Shown here: one piece after another, positions 43,376-54,567 of the stretch
Numbering within the stretch: the stretch's first letter is position 1
Layout of the letters: every line of letters begins with the position of its first letter
NCBI GenBank assembly: GCA_022393335.1
Contig: JAJEKB010020847.1
Coordinates: forward strand, 803,298 to 867,297
DNA from: Macrotrachela quadricornifera
Lineage: Eukaryota > Rotifera > Eurotatoria > Philodinida > Philodinidae
Direction: 5' to 3'
Length of the DNA: 64,000 bases
Translations under genes and position numbers: made by a program
Notes under the pieces: model-generated
Seen by the model: only the letters and a program-made list of their open reading frames with translations
Database searches by the model: none
Told to the model about the DNA's origin: nothing

Positions 43376-46084
43376 TTAGATATATTCTTGATATGCTAAA
43401 GATTGTTGTTCATTATGACATGGACAAATAGTTGGATGATTTGTACATGCTAGTCGTTGAGCTGCGATTGACTGTGCAGTTGAACTATCTACGGTAAATC
43501 CATACAACTGTTCTAATCGACGACATCGTAATTCTAATGATATATAATGAAAAACATTTCTTGTCTTTCCATTTAAATCTTCTTCTGGTTGATATGTATG
43601 TTTATTCAATGTATTATTATTATCAGTTGAATATGGCCATCGAAATGCATCTAGATATGGTAGAGCATTTTCTAATTTTTGTTTAATATATTCTTTAAAA
43701 TTATTAATACGATTAATAATATTAGTTATATTTCTGATATTACTAACATTAATTTTAACACTAAATGATCTCCAATCAATAAATCGTTCGAATGGAAGAA
43801 CAATATTATCAACTAGTAAAACAGGTATTGCTCCTAATCGAATAGATTCATAAAGACGTGGAGACCATGGAAGAAAACCTTCAGGACAAAGAGCAAAAAC
43901 ACTTGATTGAACAGCTTCAATATATTCATGAGGTTTAATATGACCCTCAATTATTTTAATTGTATCAAATAGTCTTTCTTGAACTTCAGTTGTCATATTC
44001 TGTTTTTTGGTTATATTATACCATATAGAAGATAATAATGCACGTGCAGATTTTGGTGAAGTTGAATGAGATAAAGCACCAGCAAAATAAAATAAACGTT
44101 TCTTTTTTTTTACTAATACATCTAAATCATCATATCTAGTTCTATTCCAATTTAATGGTGTAGATTGAGGTAAAATGATATCATAATGATGTCTATATGT
44201 AATATGTATATTTCTATATACATATAAAGGTGTTGCATTCGATGGTAATAAATCTTGTCGAATACCTGTAAATCCTAATTGAATAACATTTTTTAATATA
44301 TTTTGTGTTTTATTATTTAAAATTCCCATATTTCTTCCACCAGGAATACCAATAATATGATTTGAACCAATTTGATCTTCTCGATTAGCTAATGTCCAAT
44401 ATGGAAAAATACTACGAAGATTTTTTAATAATATTTCAAAATAATTTTCATTTAAATCTATACATAATTGTTTAAATTTTTCATCATCTAATGATGGTGG
44501 ATGAGCATTAAAATAAAAAAACATTAAATCACTTGGAATAATAAAATAATCAGCAAGAAGTGGATTATTAATCCATTTAATATATCGACGATGAATTTTT
44601 TTTGAATTCTTTAATCGTTGAAAATAATCTTGAAGATAATATTCTGGTGAATACATTTGAAATTCTTTTGCTATATTTATCCAACTAACATTATATGAAG
44701 AAAAATATTTTATTTCTTGTACTAATAAATTTTTATCATACATCCAAATTCTTAATGGACGCTGTAAATAATCATCAATATATAATGAACGTCGAAGTTT
44801 ATCCATATTATTAATCCAATTAAGAGCTTTATATATATTTCTTGAAGACATTGAATGTGTTGTCATTAAATCACCACAAACTTCTTCACAAAATGCATGT
44901 TCATATATTCTTGTATCTCGAATATAATCACTATATTCATTTTGTTCTTTTCTTGACCATGTTTTTGTTATATTTGGATTTATTTCAAAATATCTAAAAT
45001 CTATATTTGAACACCAACATGTTTGTCGATCTTTATCATTAGTTTTATATTGTTTTATATTAGTGAAATGTTCATAAAATAAACGAGAAAAATTTTCTTG
45101 CATATATGACATATTTAATTTGATAGGAGGTATTACATCAAATTGTAGTGTTTCAGAATAAGTTAAAAGTTTTCTCCCAAGACGATTTGAATTAATACGA
45201 ATATTTTTAATAAGATCTTTATATAGTTGCTGTGATTGATATGGATCATTTTGTAAAAATGTAAAAGAAGTTGGTGGAATTGGATAAAAATAGTTATGAT
45301 CACTTTGAAATGGACAAAGATGTTTATTTTCAAAATTTTTACTTTCTATTTCATAACAAAAATCAAAATAAAACCAATTCGCAAATGTTGAATCTAATAA
45401 TAATCGTGTTTGCATATCAAAATCATAAGCTGAAGGAACACGCATTGCTTGTTGATGTCCTGGATAAATATATAATATTTGTGCTTGAATAGGTAATATT
45501 CTACAAAGTAAACCTGCAAATCTTGATCCTCGACTAGTACCATGTAAATATAAAAGTGGATATCGTTGAAATTTAGGATAATAAATTGTTTTCATCCAAA
45601 TTTGTAATGATATATATACATATTTAACATCATTATTAGTACTAATAGGTAAATCAATATCATAAGTTTTTCGTTTAGGACATACAACTAATATAGAATA
45701 ACCAGAATTACGAAGAGCAGCTAAAGTACGCTTACCAACAGAAAAATTCCACATATCATTACATGCACGTTTACCATCTGAAAGTATAATCATAAGACGA
45801 TGATCATCATTTATTTTAGGTTCATATAATTCAAAACGAAATTCATAATGATAATGTGTATCTGTTGTTAAACGATAATATACAGACTGACTATGATTTT
45901 TATTATTGATAGTAGTGTTATAGATTCGTTGATTTATTGACTTTTGTCTATCTTTATGACTAACGATAAAGTCTGATGATACTTGTTGTTGCATAGGATT
46001 TGAAATACTATTAATTATAAATGATAGACTTATCATCACCAATACTAATCGTAGATAATATTTAGTTCTAAACCTTCTTTTCAT
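43376..46084 (-). CDS. Exostosin-family (GT47) glycosyltransferase with GxSxG N-terminal half
   Basis: A single-exon protein of 902 aa. Residues 1-25 (basic MKRRFRTKYY, then a hydrophobic run LRLVLVMISLSFII) form a type II signal anchor, placing the rest in the Golgi lumen. Residues about 440-860 are an exostosin domain: RPLRIWMYD start, ADYFIIPSDL near 511, FYFAGALSH near 665, and the hallmark SSVFALCPEGFLPWSPRLYE (727-746) with GAIPVLLVDN, the nucleotide-sugar end of the GT47 fold. Residues about 90-250 look like a different fold: LMIILSDGKRAC, then HGTSRGSRFA at 181-190, which contains a GxSxG nucleophile elbow (GTSRG), suggesting an alpha/beta-hydrolase-like domain. The family's usual length is 400-750 aa. 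The sugar substrate is unknown. The C-terminus carries extra cysteines (CTNHPTICPCH). The GT47 call is firm; the hydrolase-like part is inference. Confidence 0.85.
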   Translation of the reverse strand: MKRRFRTKYYLRLVLVMISLSFIINSISNPMQQQVSSDFIVSHKDRQKSINQRIYNTTINNKNHSQSVYYRLTTDTHYHYEFRFELYEPKINDDHRLMIILSDGKRACNDMWNFSVGKRTLAALRNSGYSILVVCPKRKTYDIDLPISTNNDVKYVYISLQIWMKTIYYPKFQRYPLLYLHGTSRGSRFAGLLCRILPIQAQILYIYPGHQQAMRVPSAYDFDMQTRLLLDSTFANWFYFDFCYEIESKNFENKHLCPFQSDHNYFYPIPPTSFTFLQNDPYQSQQLYKDLIKNIRINSNRLGRKLLTYSETLQFDVIPPIKLNMSYMQENFSRLFYEHFTNIKQYKTNDKDRQTCWCSNIDFRYFEINPNITKTWSRKEQNEYSDYIRDTRIYEHAFCEEVCGDLMTTHSMSSRNIYKALNWINNMDKLRRSLYIDDYLQRPLRIWMYDKNLLVQEIKYFSSYNVSWINIAKEFQMYSPEYYLQDYFQRLKNSKKIHRRYIKWINNPLLADYFIIPSDLMFFYFNAHPPSLDDEKFKQLCIDLNENYFEILLKNLRSIFPYWTLANREDQIGSNHIIGIPGGRNMGILNNKTQNILKNVIQLGFTGIRQDLLPSNATPLYVYRNIHITYRHHYDIILPQSTPLNWNRTRYDDLDVLVKKKKRLFYFAGALSHSTSPKSARALLSSIWYNITKKQNMTTEVQERLFDTIKIIEGHIKPHEYIEAVQSSVFALCPEGFLPWSPRLYESIRLGAIPVLLVDNIVLPFERFIDWRSFSVKINVSNIRNITNIINRINNFKEYIKQKLENALPYLDAFRWPYSTDNNNTLNKHTYQPEEDLNGKTRNVFHYISLELRCRRLEQLYGFTVDSSTAQSIAAQRLACTNHPTICPCHNEQQSLAYQEYI

Positions 46085-46563
46085 GTTAATTAGAATGATG
46101 TATATTTTTATGCATGCATCCTTGCTTTTTTCGTTTTTGTCAACATGTTTTTATACGTATTAATAAAGCGAACGGAATATGTGCAAGTGAGTAAATGAAT
46201 AGCACATGTATTTTGCGTGGCATGACATTTTTGCGCGCGACACTTGTATGTACGACTCTTACACGCAAATTATTTTTCGTTACCTGTTTATATTATCAGA
46301 TAAGTTATATTCAATACTATGGATGACAGAGCGATGTTCTGTTATTTATTATTAGATCAATCGATATGTATAAAAAAGCATATCAGGACGACATGATTGA
46401 TCATGATCAAATGAATAAATATAACTGATAGATAGGCGAGATACAATAAGACGAAGTGAACCAAATATAAATATAAGAACAAAATGAGTGGGTATAAAAA
46501 TTATTCTGACAATCTTTTTAAGTAAAAACATATCTCTCATCAAGTCAGTCAATGAAAGCAATC
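46085..46563. other. Upstream region of the GT47 gene
   Basis: AT-rich, with no open frame that looks real. It probably contains the promoter of the GT47 gene, but no motif can be called. Confidence 0.35.
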
Positions 46564-46868
46564 AGCTTCTTGTCGATGGTTGTCCACATCATCGAGATAG
46601 ATTAGTATGATGTTGTGTAAAAATCAATTGTAAAGATCGTATTCATTATAATGGAATTTTGTTTAAAATATATCGAGATCATCCATGTCAAGCACCAGAA
46701 ACAAATGAAATTGAAAAGGCTTTATTTAATTGTGAAATTAAAAAGAAAGTAGAACAATGTTATGGCTCGCCAAGATTAATTGTCCACGAAGCACGGCTCA
46801 AACTATCTTTAGATGCTGTTATTACTATTCCATAAAATGAAAATGTTCCAACAGAATCTAAAACATTT
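46564..46868 (+). pseudogene. FLYWCH/MULE transposase N-terminal fragment
   Basis: The plus-strand frame reads QLLVDGCPHHRDRLV, stop where a Trp is expected (TGA for TGG), CCVKINCKDR, then later HPCQAPETNEIEKALF and IKKKVEQCYGSPRLIVHEA before a TAA. The order of LVDG-Y/H--RDR, W-C---C--R, H----P and an IK--V-----SPR-I--E block is that of the FLYWCH zinc finger and following linker of Mutator-like (MULE) transposases. Two stops and the absence of the catalytic domain make it a pseudogene. The MITE starting at 46876 cuts it off directly downstream. Confidence 0.6.
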
Positions 46869-46875
46869 GCAGATA

Positions 46876-47725
46876 AAGGGTGGGCCAGAAATTATGATTC
46901 TATCTGCATAACTAATATTTTTATATTAAAACACATGCTAAAAAATGTGTCCCTATAATAACAAGATACAGTAAAAGACGCTCTACAAAATAGTCTATGA
47001 CTAATCCTCTCCCACACATATAGTATAAAAGTTATAGACTTAGAAATATGTTTCATAAAAACGAAAAATTAATCGTGAACCTGATCTCGATTTTTTTATC
47101 TGAACTCCTGTTTCCTAGGTTCTCTAAAACAAATTCTTTTTGAAAGAGAAACGCCATGAGATTCTGTACAAAATCGTACCTAAACTTTACTTTCAGATCT
47201 TCAATCAAGAAAACTAAGCAAATTTTACGAAACCTGTAAAAGCGAAAGTTTTGTAAATTTGATATTTTTTCGGCTCGAACTTTTTTGTTATTCTATTATT
47301 TCGGTGGAAAAGATTTTTTACATTAGATAGTGTGCCCGAGAATAATGTTTCAAAAATTAAAGACACCTGTTTCTGACAATGCGTCGAAGCAAGAAATAAA
47401 AATTGTAATCAAAGTTTGATATTACAATTAGTTAGAGAACAGCAATCATTTCCCATTGAAATAAGACAAACTCGATTGAAAAATCTTTTGTTTTGATGGA
47501 ATTACAGGACTTTTCTTAAAAGCACTATTAGAAGAAGAAAGTCCGTAGTTCATTTTTCTAAGTCTATAACTTTCTTACTATTTGAGTTAAGAAGGGTCAG
47601 TTATAGGCTATTTGGTTGAGCGTGTTTTACCGTTTCTTTTTATCATAGGGACACATTTTTAAACATGTGTTTTAATATAAAACAATCAGCTATAAAAATT
47701 GAATCAAGACTTCAGGCCCACCTTT
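46876..47725. mobile_element. Palindromic MITE with AAGGGTGGGCC ends
   Basis: The left end AAGGGTGGGCCAGAA and inverted right end AAAGGTGGGCCTGAA are both next to TA (46874-46875 and 47726-47727). Arms of at least 140 bp pair (for example TTATATTAAAACACATG and TGTGTCCCTAT on both). A module near 46959 (GATACAGTAAAAGACGCTCT) resembles the GATGCAGCGTG module of the elements at 6686, 13505 and 18184. 850 bp, non-coding. Confidence 0.75.
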
Positions 47726-50069
47726 TATGTGAAGGAAAGAATCCACAGATCGTCATAGGAATAAAAGGAGAAATCTAATGTATATATACACACACACACA
47801 GAACAATGGGAAAAAACCAATACGTCATATATCGAAAAAGTCCTGAGCAGTTTATTTGCCATATTGAACTGCTAATTCATCTTTTTCATATATAGAGAAC
47901 AGCCAAAAGTTGTAAATAGTTATGTATATATTTGATATCAGGTTATTTAACAATTCTCACAGTTCCGGAACTATTCAATGGTTTCCAAAAGAAAGTTCAT
48001 TGGCTAGCCTTTTCATTCAGATCGCAGGTTTTTTTCTGTAGTACTTTAATCCTTCGTTTATATATTGGATTCCTTGTCATTATTTTTCAGATATTATATG
48101 GTTTTAATACAACATAATATGATTTTATAGTTTTCTATTACATGATGAATTCTAATTGATTATTTCGCTAATCTCTTTATTTTTTATCTACTATCTAATT
48201 TTTGTTTCATCTTGTTTATTCGACTATTTCTTTCTTCTTCTACGAGATAATTGTGTTTAATATCACTATCACAAGGCTTCTGTCATGATCATTAAACAAT
48301 TGAGAAATGATTCTAAATTTCAAGTCCTTTGGCAGCTTGCCGTATTCCAATAGGTGTGATATAGTCGTTTCTGTCATTATCAATATTGATATCATAATCA
48401 AATATGTGTCATATATATCTAATAAGCAACTAAATATAATATTATGTAAAACTATGAATGCATTATTGACAATAATCTTGTTATAAAAAAAACAACAGCA
48501 GTGATTTATTTTGCAAAATATTGTATTTATCTATTTGTATACATATTAGATTAATTTGATAGCTGTACGGCCAGTTGTATTTCAAAATAAGATATATTAA
48601 AACGTGTTTCTACAAAGTCAATGTATGAACTGATGTATTCATAGAAATTGATTTTCCTGACCCTGTCAATCAGGAAACATTTATTAGAGATCAAATAACT
48701 TCATTTAAACATGAAATATAATGTGATGCATGAAAAGATATAGATGTATGCTAATATATTTTAAAAGCAGGATATGAACATATATATATATGTGTTTACA
48801 TCATGCTGCAATGCACAGACGCATCAAAGAGTGAATATTTGTAATAAAAAATGCGTTCAATTGTATCTAAAGCGCATGTAATTATTACATGGAATATGTC
48901 TATCACAGTCAAAACATTTCCTGATAAATACAGCGGTGTTAGACGAAGAAATTGTTTCTGTTGTTGTGTTAGACATTTTCACTCATTCTATTTTTCTAGA
49001 TATATAAAGCATCTGGAAGTATTGGGTTGTCTTCCTTGTTCTAAGACATTCAAAAAATTTTAAAACTAATGATTAGATCTAACAAGATAAAATAGACAAT
49101 TGTTACCATTCAAACTTTTATCATATATCTATTAAAATTAACAATAACTATAGTATATTTTTTGAGAATCAATTTAAAATTCTCATGTTTGATTAAATAA
49201 ATGCACCATTTCAAAACTTTAACAATAATAAAAGTATGATTTCAATTTGAATATTTTTCCATATTAATAAAGTCTTTCGAAATTTTTGAGTAATATAATT
49301 TACATCATAGAAAAAAACCGAAAAGAAAAAATGATGTATATCGCACTATTGTCAGAATAATCAGTATTTATATTTTTTATTCATGTATGAAAAAATGAGT
49401 GACTTCAAAATTTCATATGAATCCTTAGAAACTACATGAGATTTGCATAACACGCAAAAAAAATCTAAGAATCTGTTATTAAGTTATAAACAAACAAAAG
49501 GAATTAAAATTCTTCATAATAGAGATATTTCATGAAATATTTCACAATAAGATAAATAACTTTAAAAAAAATACTATTCGAATGTTAACTATTGTCTTTT
49601 TGAGTTAAAATCAATTCTCTCCTTGATTTCATACAGATATTGTATGAGGAATCTAAATATTTTAATGCATTCAGTATTTCTTCTTTTAAGAATACCTTTT
49701 AATTCTAATAGAATTTATTACCTATTTAGTTTTGATTCCGGCATTATTTGTTCTATATCATTCTTTCATGTGGAATAAAATACATTTTCTTATATGTTAA
49801 TTGGTATTGTCTAACATTTACGTTTTGTTTTTTCTTGCATACTATTCATGGTTATTTTTCTATTTAAGCGCATAATGACAATAATTGATGTATAAATTTG
49901 AAAAGTTTGAACTTACTTAGGACAATTCTAAAGTAGGTTTTTATTTATTTTTAAATAATGAATAGTTTTATTAAAATAGTAGAATATGATACAGAGATTT
50001 ATGAACTACAATTGAAAAATGATGAAAAGTCAAAAGTTGTATATTATTTTAACTGAGAATATAGGTCTA
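47726..50069. other. AT-rich intergenic DNA
   Basis: No gene supported. A short protein-like run (IDFPDPVNQETFIRDQITSF) occurs on the plus strand near 48647-48705 and may be a coding relic, but it is bounded by stops. Confidence 0.4.
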
Positions 50070-51158
50070 TTAAGCATTTGTTTGTACAGAAAACATTGTT
50101 CGAGAAAAATTTCTTCGACGTTGATCAATAATATAAGTAAATGATTTTCGTAGACTATTTCGAAATAATTTACTTGTTAAAGTATTTATATAAAATGTTT
50201 TACAATAATTCATATAATAAAACCATCTTGCAATAAAACTAAATATTACATAAACATAGAGAGATAATGGATCTGAAGATACTTTTTTATAAAAACCCAT
50301 TAAATAAATAACTACATATGGAATATTAAAGATAATTGTTAAAGTTACTTGAACTGATAACATTCGTAACATATGAGTATTTGTTCGTTTTTGAACATTA
50401 TTTTTTAAATTCAAACATATTCTTGGTTCTGTTGTTGTTGTTGGTGGTGGTGTTCTATTATAAATTACATTTTGTTGAGGAATAACTCGTTCTCGACTTC
50501 GTTTCATATTATAAATAATCAATAAACCAAATATACATAAAAGAAATGGAACAATAGCTCCATTAAATAATGCAAAGAAAAATCCATCAATAATTATAAA
50601 TGTTGTAGATAAACTAGTTTGCACTATACATTGAGTTACACCTGTTGATGTATTTTGAATTCGATCATATGCAATAGGAACATGTAATCCAAAAAGAGCC
50701 CATAAAACAAATATTATTATTACTACAATTCGACTTGTTTTCAAAGAACTCCATTTTCTAAATGTTTGATTTAATGAACTAATACAAAATCGATCAATTG
50801 ATGCAAATGTTATATAACTTGATGATAAACATGGAAATAAAAGCATAAGATAATTTCCAAGTTTACACCAAATTCTTGTTGAATAAATATAATCTGAAAG
50901 TGATTTATTATATGCCACAATAATTTCCAATAAAATAAAAAGATTCATAATACATAAATCAACGATTGATGTTGATAAAAAATAAACTGAACATGAATTA
51001 ATTCGAATTTGTTTTTGAATAAATGTTATTATATTAAGAATAGCTCCAATTGTTCCCATTATATAAAGTATAATAATCATATATTTATCCATAATCACAA
51101 TAATTTCTGCTAATCGATTAATATCAATATATGAAACTTTTTCTGTTAAATTCAACAT
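50070..51158 (-). CDS. Rhodopsin-family G-protein-coupled receptor, 362 aa
   Basis: Seven hydrophobic segments in the expected order: TM1 about 26-47, TM2 56-83, TM3 100-121, TM4 142-163, TM5 188-216, TM6 264-290, TM7 296-322. Cys98 before TM3 and Cys177 in the second outer loop would form the conserved disulfide. The end of TM3 reads IDRFC, a DRY variant (Asp122-Arg123-Phe124). TM7 ends NYCKTFYINTLTS in place of NPxxY. The third inner loop has a Pro/Thr run (TPPPTTTTE). An N-glycosylation site (NLT) lies at residue 3 and no signal peptide is present. It sits in the plasma membrane; by type it would be a peptide receptor, but the ligand is unknown. Intronless; independent of its neighbours. 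Confidence 0.88.
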   Translation of the reverse strand: MLNLTEKVSYIDINRLAEIIVIMDKYMIIILYIMGTIGAILNIITFIQKQIRINSCSVYFLSTSIVDLCIMNLFILLEIIVAYNKSLSDYIYSTRIWCKLGNYLMLLFPCLSSSYITFASIDRFCISSLNQTFRKWSSLKTSRIVVIIIFVLWALFGLHVPIAYDRIQNTSTGVTQCIVQTSLSTTFIIIDGFFFALFNGAIVPFLLCIFGLLIIYNMKRSRERVIPQQNVIYNRTPPPTTTTEPRICLNLKNNVQKRTNTHMLRMLSVQVTLTIIFNIPYVVIYLMGFYKKVSSDPLSLYVYVIFSFIARWFYYMNYCKTFYINTLTSKLFRNSLRKSFTYIIDQRRRNFSRTMFSVQTNA

Positions 51159-51846
51159 TTTATTTTATTCTAATATAAAAGATGTAAAAAAAAATTTTGT
51201 TTCTACTCTTTGAAAATAAATGCAAAATATATTCTACTTTTATAGATAGACTAAAGTGAAATGAAGCTAATAATTTATCTTTTCATACATAAAGACTACT
51301 GGAATGAATATAATTAACAAACTTCGTCATCAAAGTATCCTATACAAAAAGAATTCTAAAAAGTACGGTCGATGAAAAAATATTTATCACAATAGAAAAC
51401 AAATTGCATGCTATTTTTACTTTAAACAAATTAAAATGAATTGTGATTGACGTCGTTTATTGCTGTCATTCATGCTAATAATACATGGAACATTTCTCAT
51501 AATTAAGAATAAAATATATTCTTTAAAGTATATGCACTTTAAGGAATTTTATATACATATTATTTAGTTTTATTAGTTATTTTATATATGAATGTATATT
51601 TTAGAACATTTTATTATAAATCTTTATCGTTCTTACAAACAATATATGGACAATTTGAATTTGTTAGATATTGATTTAAATTTTTTTGGTTGTTCAAAAA
51701 AAAATATAGAAAGGCCTTTCAATTCATCAATAGTCATAATATACTTCAAATCTAATTGTATCAATTAATTCATTATCGGTTATTGGGTTTTTTTTATCAA
51801 TGTATATAATATATTACCCGAAAACACAAATTCACTTTAGAAAAAC
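51159..51846. other. Intergenic region between receptor and ART-TPR genes
   Basis: AT-rich, with no gene. It holds the receptor promoter side and the ART-TPR 3' end; no specific signal can be called. Confidence 0.4.
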
Positions 51847-54567
51847 TCAAAGTTTATATTTTTTTTCAAGTTCCGTAAGATGTTTTTGATACAATTGAAG
51901 ATGACGATTTTGAGTTAATGATTCTCGTGCAATACGAATAGCTTGTCTATATGATAGCGTTGCTTCGTAATATTTGCCAATGTTCTCATACATTTGACCA
52001 ATATTATCAATTGTAGTCGCCAAATTTGGTTGTTTTAATTCCGGAGATCTTTTTAAGATTCCAAGTGTCTTTTGATAGTATTCAAGTGCTTTTAAATAAT
52101 TCTTCATATTTGTACATACATGAGCTATATTATTAAAGAGCATAGCCCTATTTGACATATTCAATGGTGATTGTTTGAACAAACTATTGAGTTCAGTTTG
52201 ACAATATTTAATCGATCGCTCATAGTATGTAGATGCATCAAGATCCTTTCCCATTTTTTCATAAACTTGACCAATACGATTGTACATAGTGGCTGTATTT
52301 ATAATATTTGGGGCAAGGCAACGTTGTTGTATATTAGATGCTTTTCGAAATAATTGTAATGCTTCCGAATATTCTTCCATATCAAAGTATACTTCAGCAA
52401 TATTTGTAAAAGTACTAGATAAATGTGTATAATCATAAAATCCTGATTTTTTGTGAATAATCGAGAGTTTTTCAAGAAGATCCAAAGCTTTTGAGTATTG
52501 TTTCAAAATTTTATATACATCAGCCATATTATTATAAGTGGCAGCCAAATTTAAGTCGCTTAATGGGTTATGTTCTTCTAAATAATTAACTGCCTTTTGG
52601 AAACATTCCAATGCTTCTATATATTCTTCTGTTTCCTTATATATGGAACCCATGTCATTGTAAATTCTAGCTAATTCTAAATGATGTGAACTGGAAGATG
52701 TTTGATATAACATAAGAGCTTCCTTGTAGGAGATAAGTGCCTCTTTGTAATTGCCTTCACTTTTTTTTATTAATCCAATTGAATAACGAAAATAAGGAAG
52801 ACCTTCATCATTTTTATTCGAATTTTCAATTAAAATCTTAAAAACTTCTTCTGCCTTTTCAAATTTTTCCATTTTCAATAATAATGTACCGAGTCGAGCC
52901 CATCCTGTTGTTTCTTGTGTTTCATTTCGAATGTGTTCAATAAGATTTCTCAGTTCGTCATCATTGTCATTAGTTAATGAAAGATCTACTTGCCAAAGTC
53001 GATTTTCAAGTGATTTTATTTCATCAATTCGAAATACAGTATGTGTAAAAAATAAAGTTTCTTCTTCTTTATTGTTATAGAAACTCACTTTATCTAATGA
53101 AGCGAACGAAGGAGTTGTGACGATTGTCGGATCCACAGTTATTTGAAAAAGAATACCTATTTGTTCAGGATTTTCCGCAAAACGACAGCTATCAGCACGT
53201 GAAAAAGCTACTTTTCGATCGGTACTTGTCGATAAGAAATTATTGAAAGAAAAGAGACCACCTTTTCTTGTACGCAATTGATTAAAATGTGCATATGATA
53301 ATCCTTGACCTCGATAAAAAGTTTTTTTTTCCATCAGTGGTTTGTACAACTGTTCAATTTGATTATAAAGATCTCGTATAAAAAATCCCATTTTAATAAT
53401 AATGCTGGTCTTTTGTAATCGAAGTGCTTCATTAACCCTTTCATAGATAAAAGGATATCCAGTGTACCACCATGTAGGTGTATACATGTTATAATGTTTT
53501 TCGAATTTCTCAATGTCTTTCAACACATACGGATCGTCAGCATAATATTCTCGGCAAAATTCCGTGAAATGTTTTTTTGCTGTGTCATCATATTCCATTT
53601 CGAGAAGTATTTCTTTGAGAAGTAATGTATACTTAAACGATGGATCAAGACGATCTGAATCTATACTTGAAATACTAAATGTAATGGAATCACGATAATA
53701 TCGTTCAGTTTCTCGTGTAAGTACTTCATAAATTGAATCAATAGAAGTGAAAAAACCTTTTATTTTTGTCCATTTTTTTATCCATTGTTTCTGTGTGGGT
53801 ATGTTTTTACAAAATATAAAGATAGAATGAAGTTGAGATGTATCATGAATTTCAGGTATTATTGATTGACTTAAATCATATGGTATAATTAAGAAGATCG
53901 TTTCATCAGTTTTTTTTCTAAGAAAATCTTTGCATGCTTCAGGATCTTTGTATGAATCAATTATATCAATAATGTGTCGAAGTTGATTAATCGAATTTTC
54001 AAATTCTACGTTGAGCTTAGTAATGTTCGAATTCAACCAAATAAGTCTGAAGTCATGAATAAAACGAAATTTTAATCGAACTTCAGGATTTTCACTGGTT
54101 GCAAAAATTCCAGTTGTACTTTCAGAAGAATCTAATACTTGTTCGCTTTCATTATCAGTTGCCTCATTATCTATCGGAAAAAAAGTGTCCTGTTCGGAAA
54201 ATGATACTCTTTTTCGCACATTCCTAGGAGTGATTAACGGCAATTTGTGTTTGCTTTTTCGAGTATAATTGGTAGCTCTGGTATTTATGTTGGATCTGCT
54301 AACTGATGCTTCGTTCGTTTCAGATATCAAAGATCTTGAGAGTTTGTTATTTGAAGGTATTACCGGCAGCTTCACGCTACTCTTTATCGTGCTGCTATGC
54401 GTTCCATGAGAGATACTTGATGCATTAGGCAATATTTCTGGTGTTTCATTGCTGATGTGTTTTGCAGCCGCTCTTCTAGATGAGGGTGGCGCTAGGTTGG
54501 CCTTGCTGACGACAAGAGTATTTGTTTCAGGATCTGTGGCAGATTTCGTGGATGATGTTTGATTCAT
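51847..54567 (-). CDS. ADP-ribosyltransferase fused to tetratricopeptide repeats, 906 aa
   Basis: One long exon. Residues 1-160 are polar and probably disordered, with a basic patch (RKSKHKLPL, RNVRKRVSFS). Residues about 160-290 form an alpha/beta region (RLIWLNSNI, FLIIPYDLSQSIIPEIH, IFIFCKNIP, WTKIKGFFTSID), which I associate from memory with other ART-TPR proteins of rotifers. Residues about 310-520 are the ART domain, with R-S-E motif complete: Arg419 in FYRGQ, Ser446-Thr447-Ser448 in FLSTS, Glu501-Glu503 in KEEETLF. Residues 555-905 are about eight TPR units of 42-46 residues (for example NDMGSIYKETEEYIEALECF), kinesin-light-chain-like in spacing. No signal peptide or membrane segment. 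It should transfer ADP-ribose to arginine on a partner bound by the TPRs. The target is unknown. The start is the first Met of the open frame. Confidence 0.88.
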   Translation of the reverse strand: MNQTSSTKSATDPETNTLVVSKANLAPPSSRRAAAKHISNETPEILPNASSISHGTHSSTIKSSVKLPVIPSNNKLSRSLISETNEASVSRSNINTRATNYTRKSKHKLPLITPRNVRKRVSFSEQDTFFPIDNEATDNESEQVLDSSESTTGIFATSENPEVRLKFRFIHDFRLIWLNSNITKLNVEFENSINQLRHIIDIIDSYKDPEACKDFLRKKTDETIFLIIPYDLSQSIIPEIHDTSQLHSIFIFCKNIPTQKQWIKKWTKIKGFFTSIDSIYEVLTRETERYYRDSITFSISSIDSDRLDPSFKYTLLLKEILLEMEYDDTAKKHFTEFCREYYADDPYVLKDIEKFEKHYNMYTPTWWYTGYPFIYERVNEALRLQKTSIIIKMGFFIRDLYNQIEQLYKPLMEKKTFYRGQGLSYAHFNQLRTRKGGLFSFNNFLSTSTDRKVAFSRADSCRFAENPEQIGILFQITVDPTIVTTPSFASLDKVSFYNNKEEETLFFTHTVFRIDEIKSLENRLWQVDLSLTNDNDDELRNLIEHIRNETQETTGWARLGTLLLKMEKFEKAEEVFKILIENSNKNDEGLPYFRYSIGLIKKSEGNYKEALISYKEALMLYQTSSSSHHLELARIYNDMGSIYKETEEYIEALECFQKAVNYLEEHNPLSDLNLAATYNNMADVYKILKQYSKALDLLEKLSIIHKKSGFYDYTHLSSTFTNIAEVYFDMEEYSEALQLFRKASNIQQRCLAPNIINTATMYNRIGQVYEKMGKDLDASTYYERSIKYCQTELNSLFKQSPLNMSNRAMLFNNIAHVCTNMKNYLKALEYYQKTLGILKRSPELKQPNLATTIDNIGQMYENIGKYYEATLSYRQAIRIARESLTQNRHLQLYQKHLTELEKKYKL

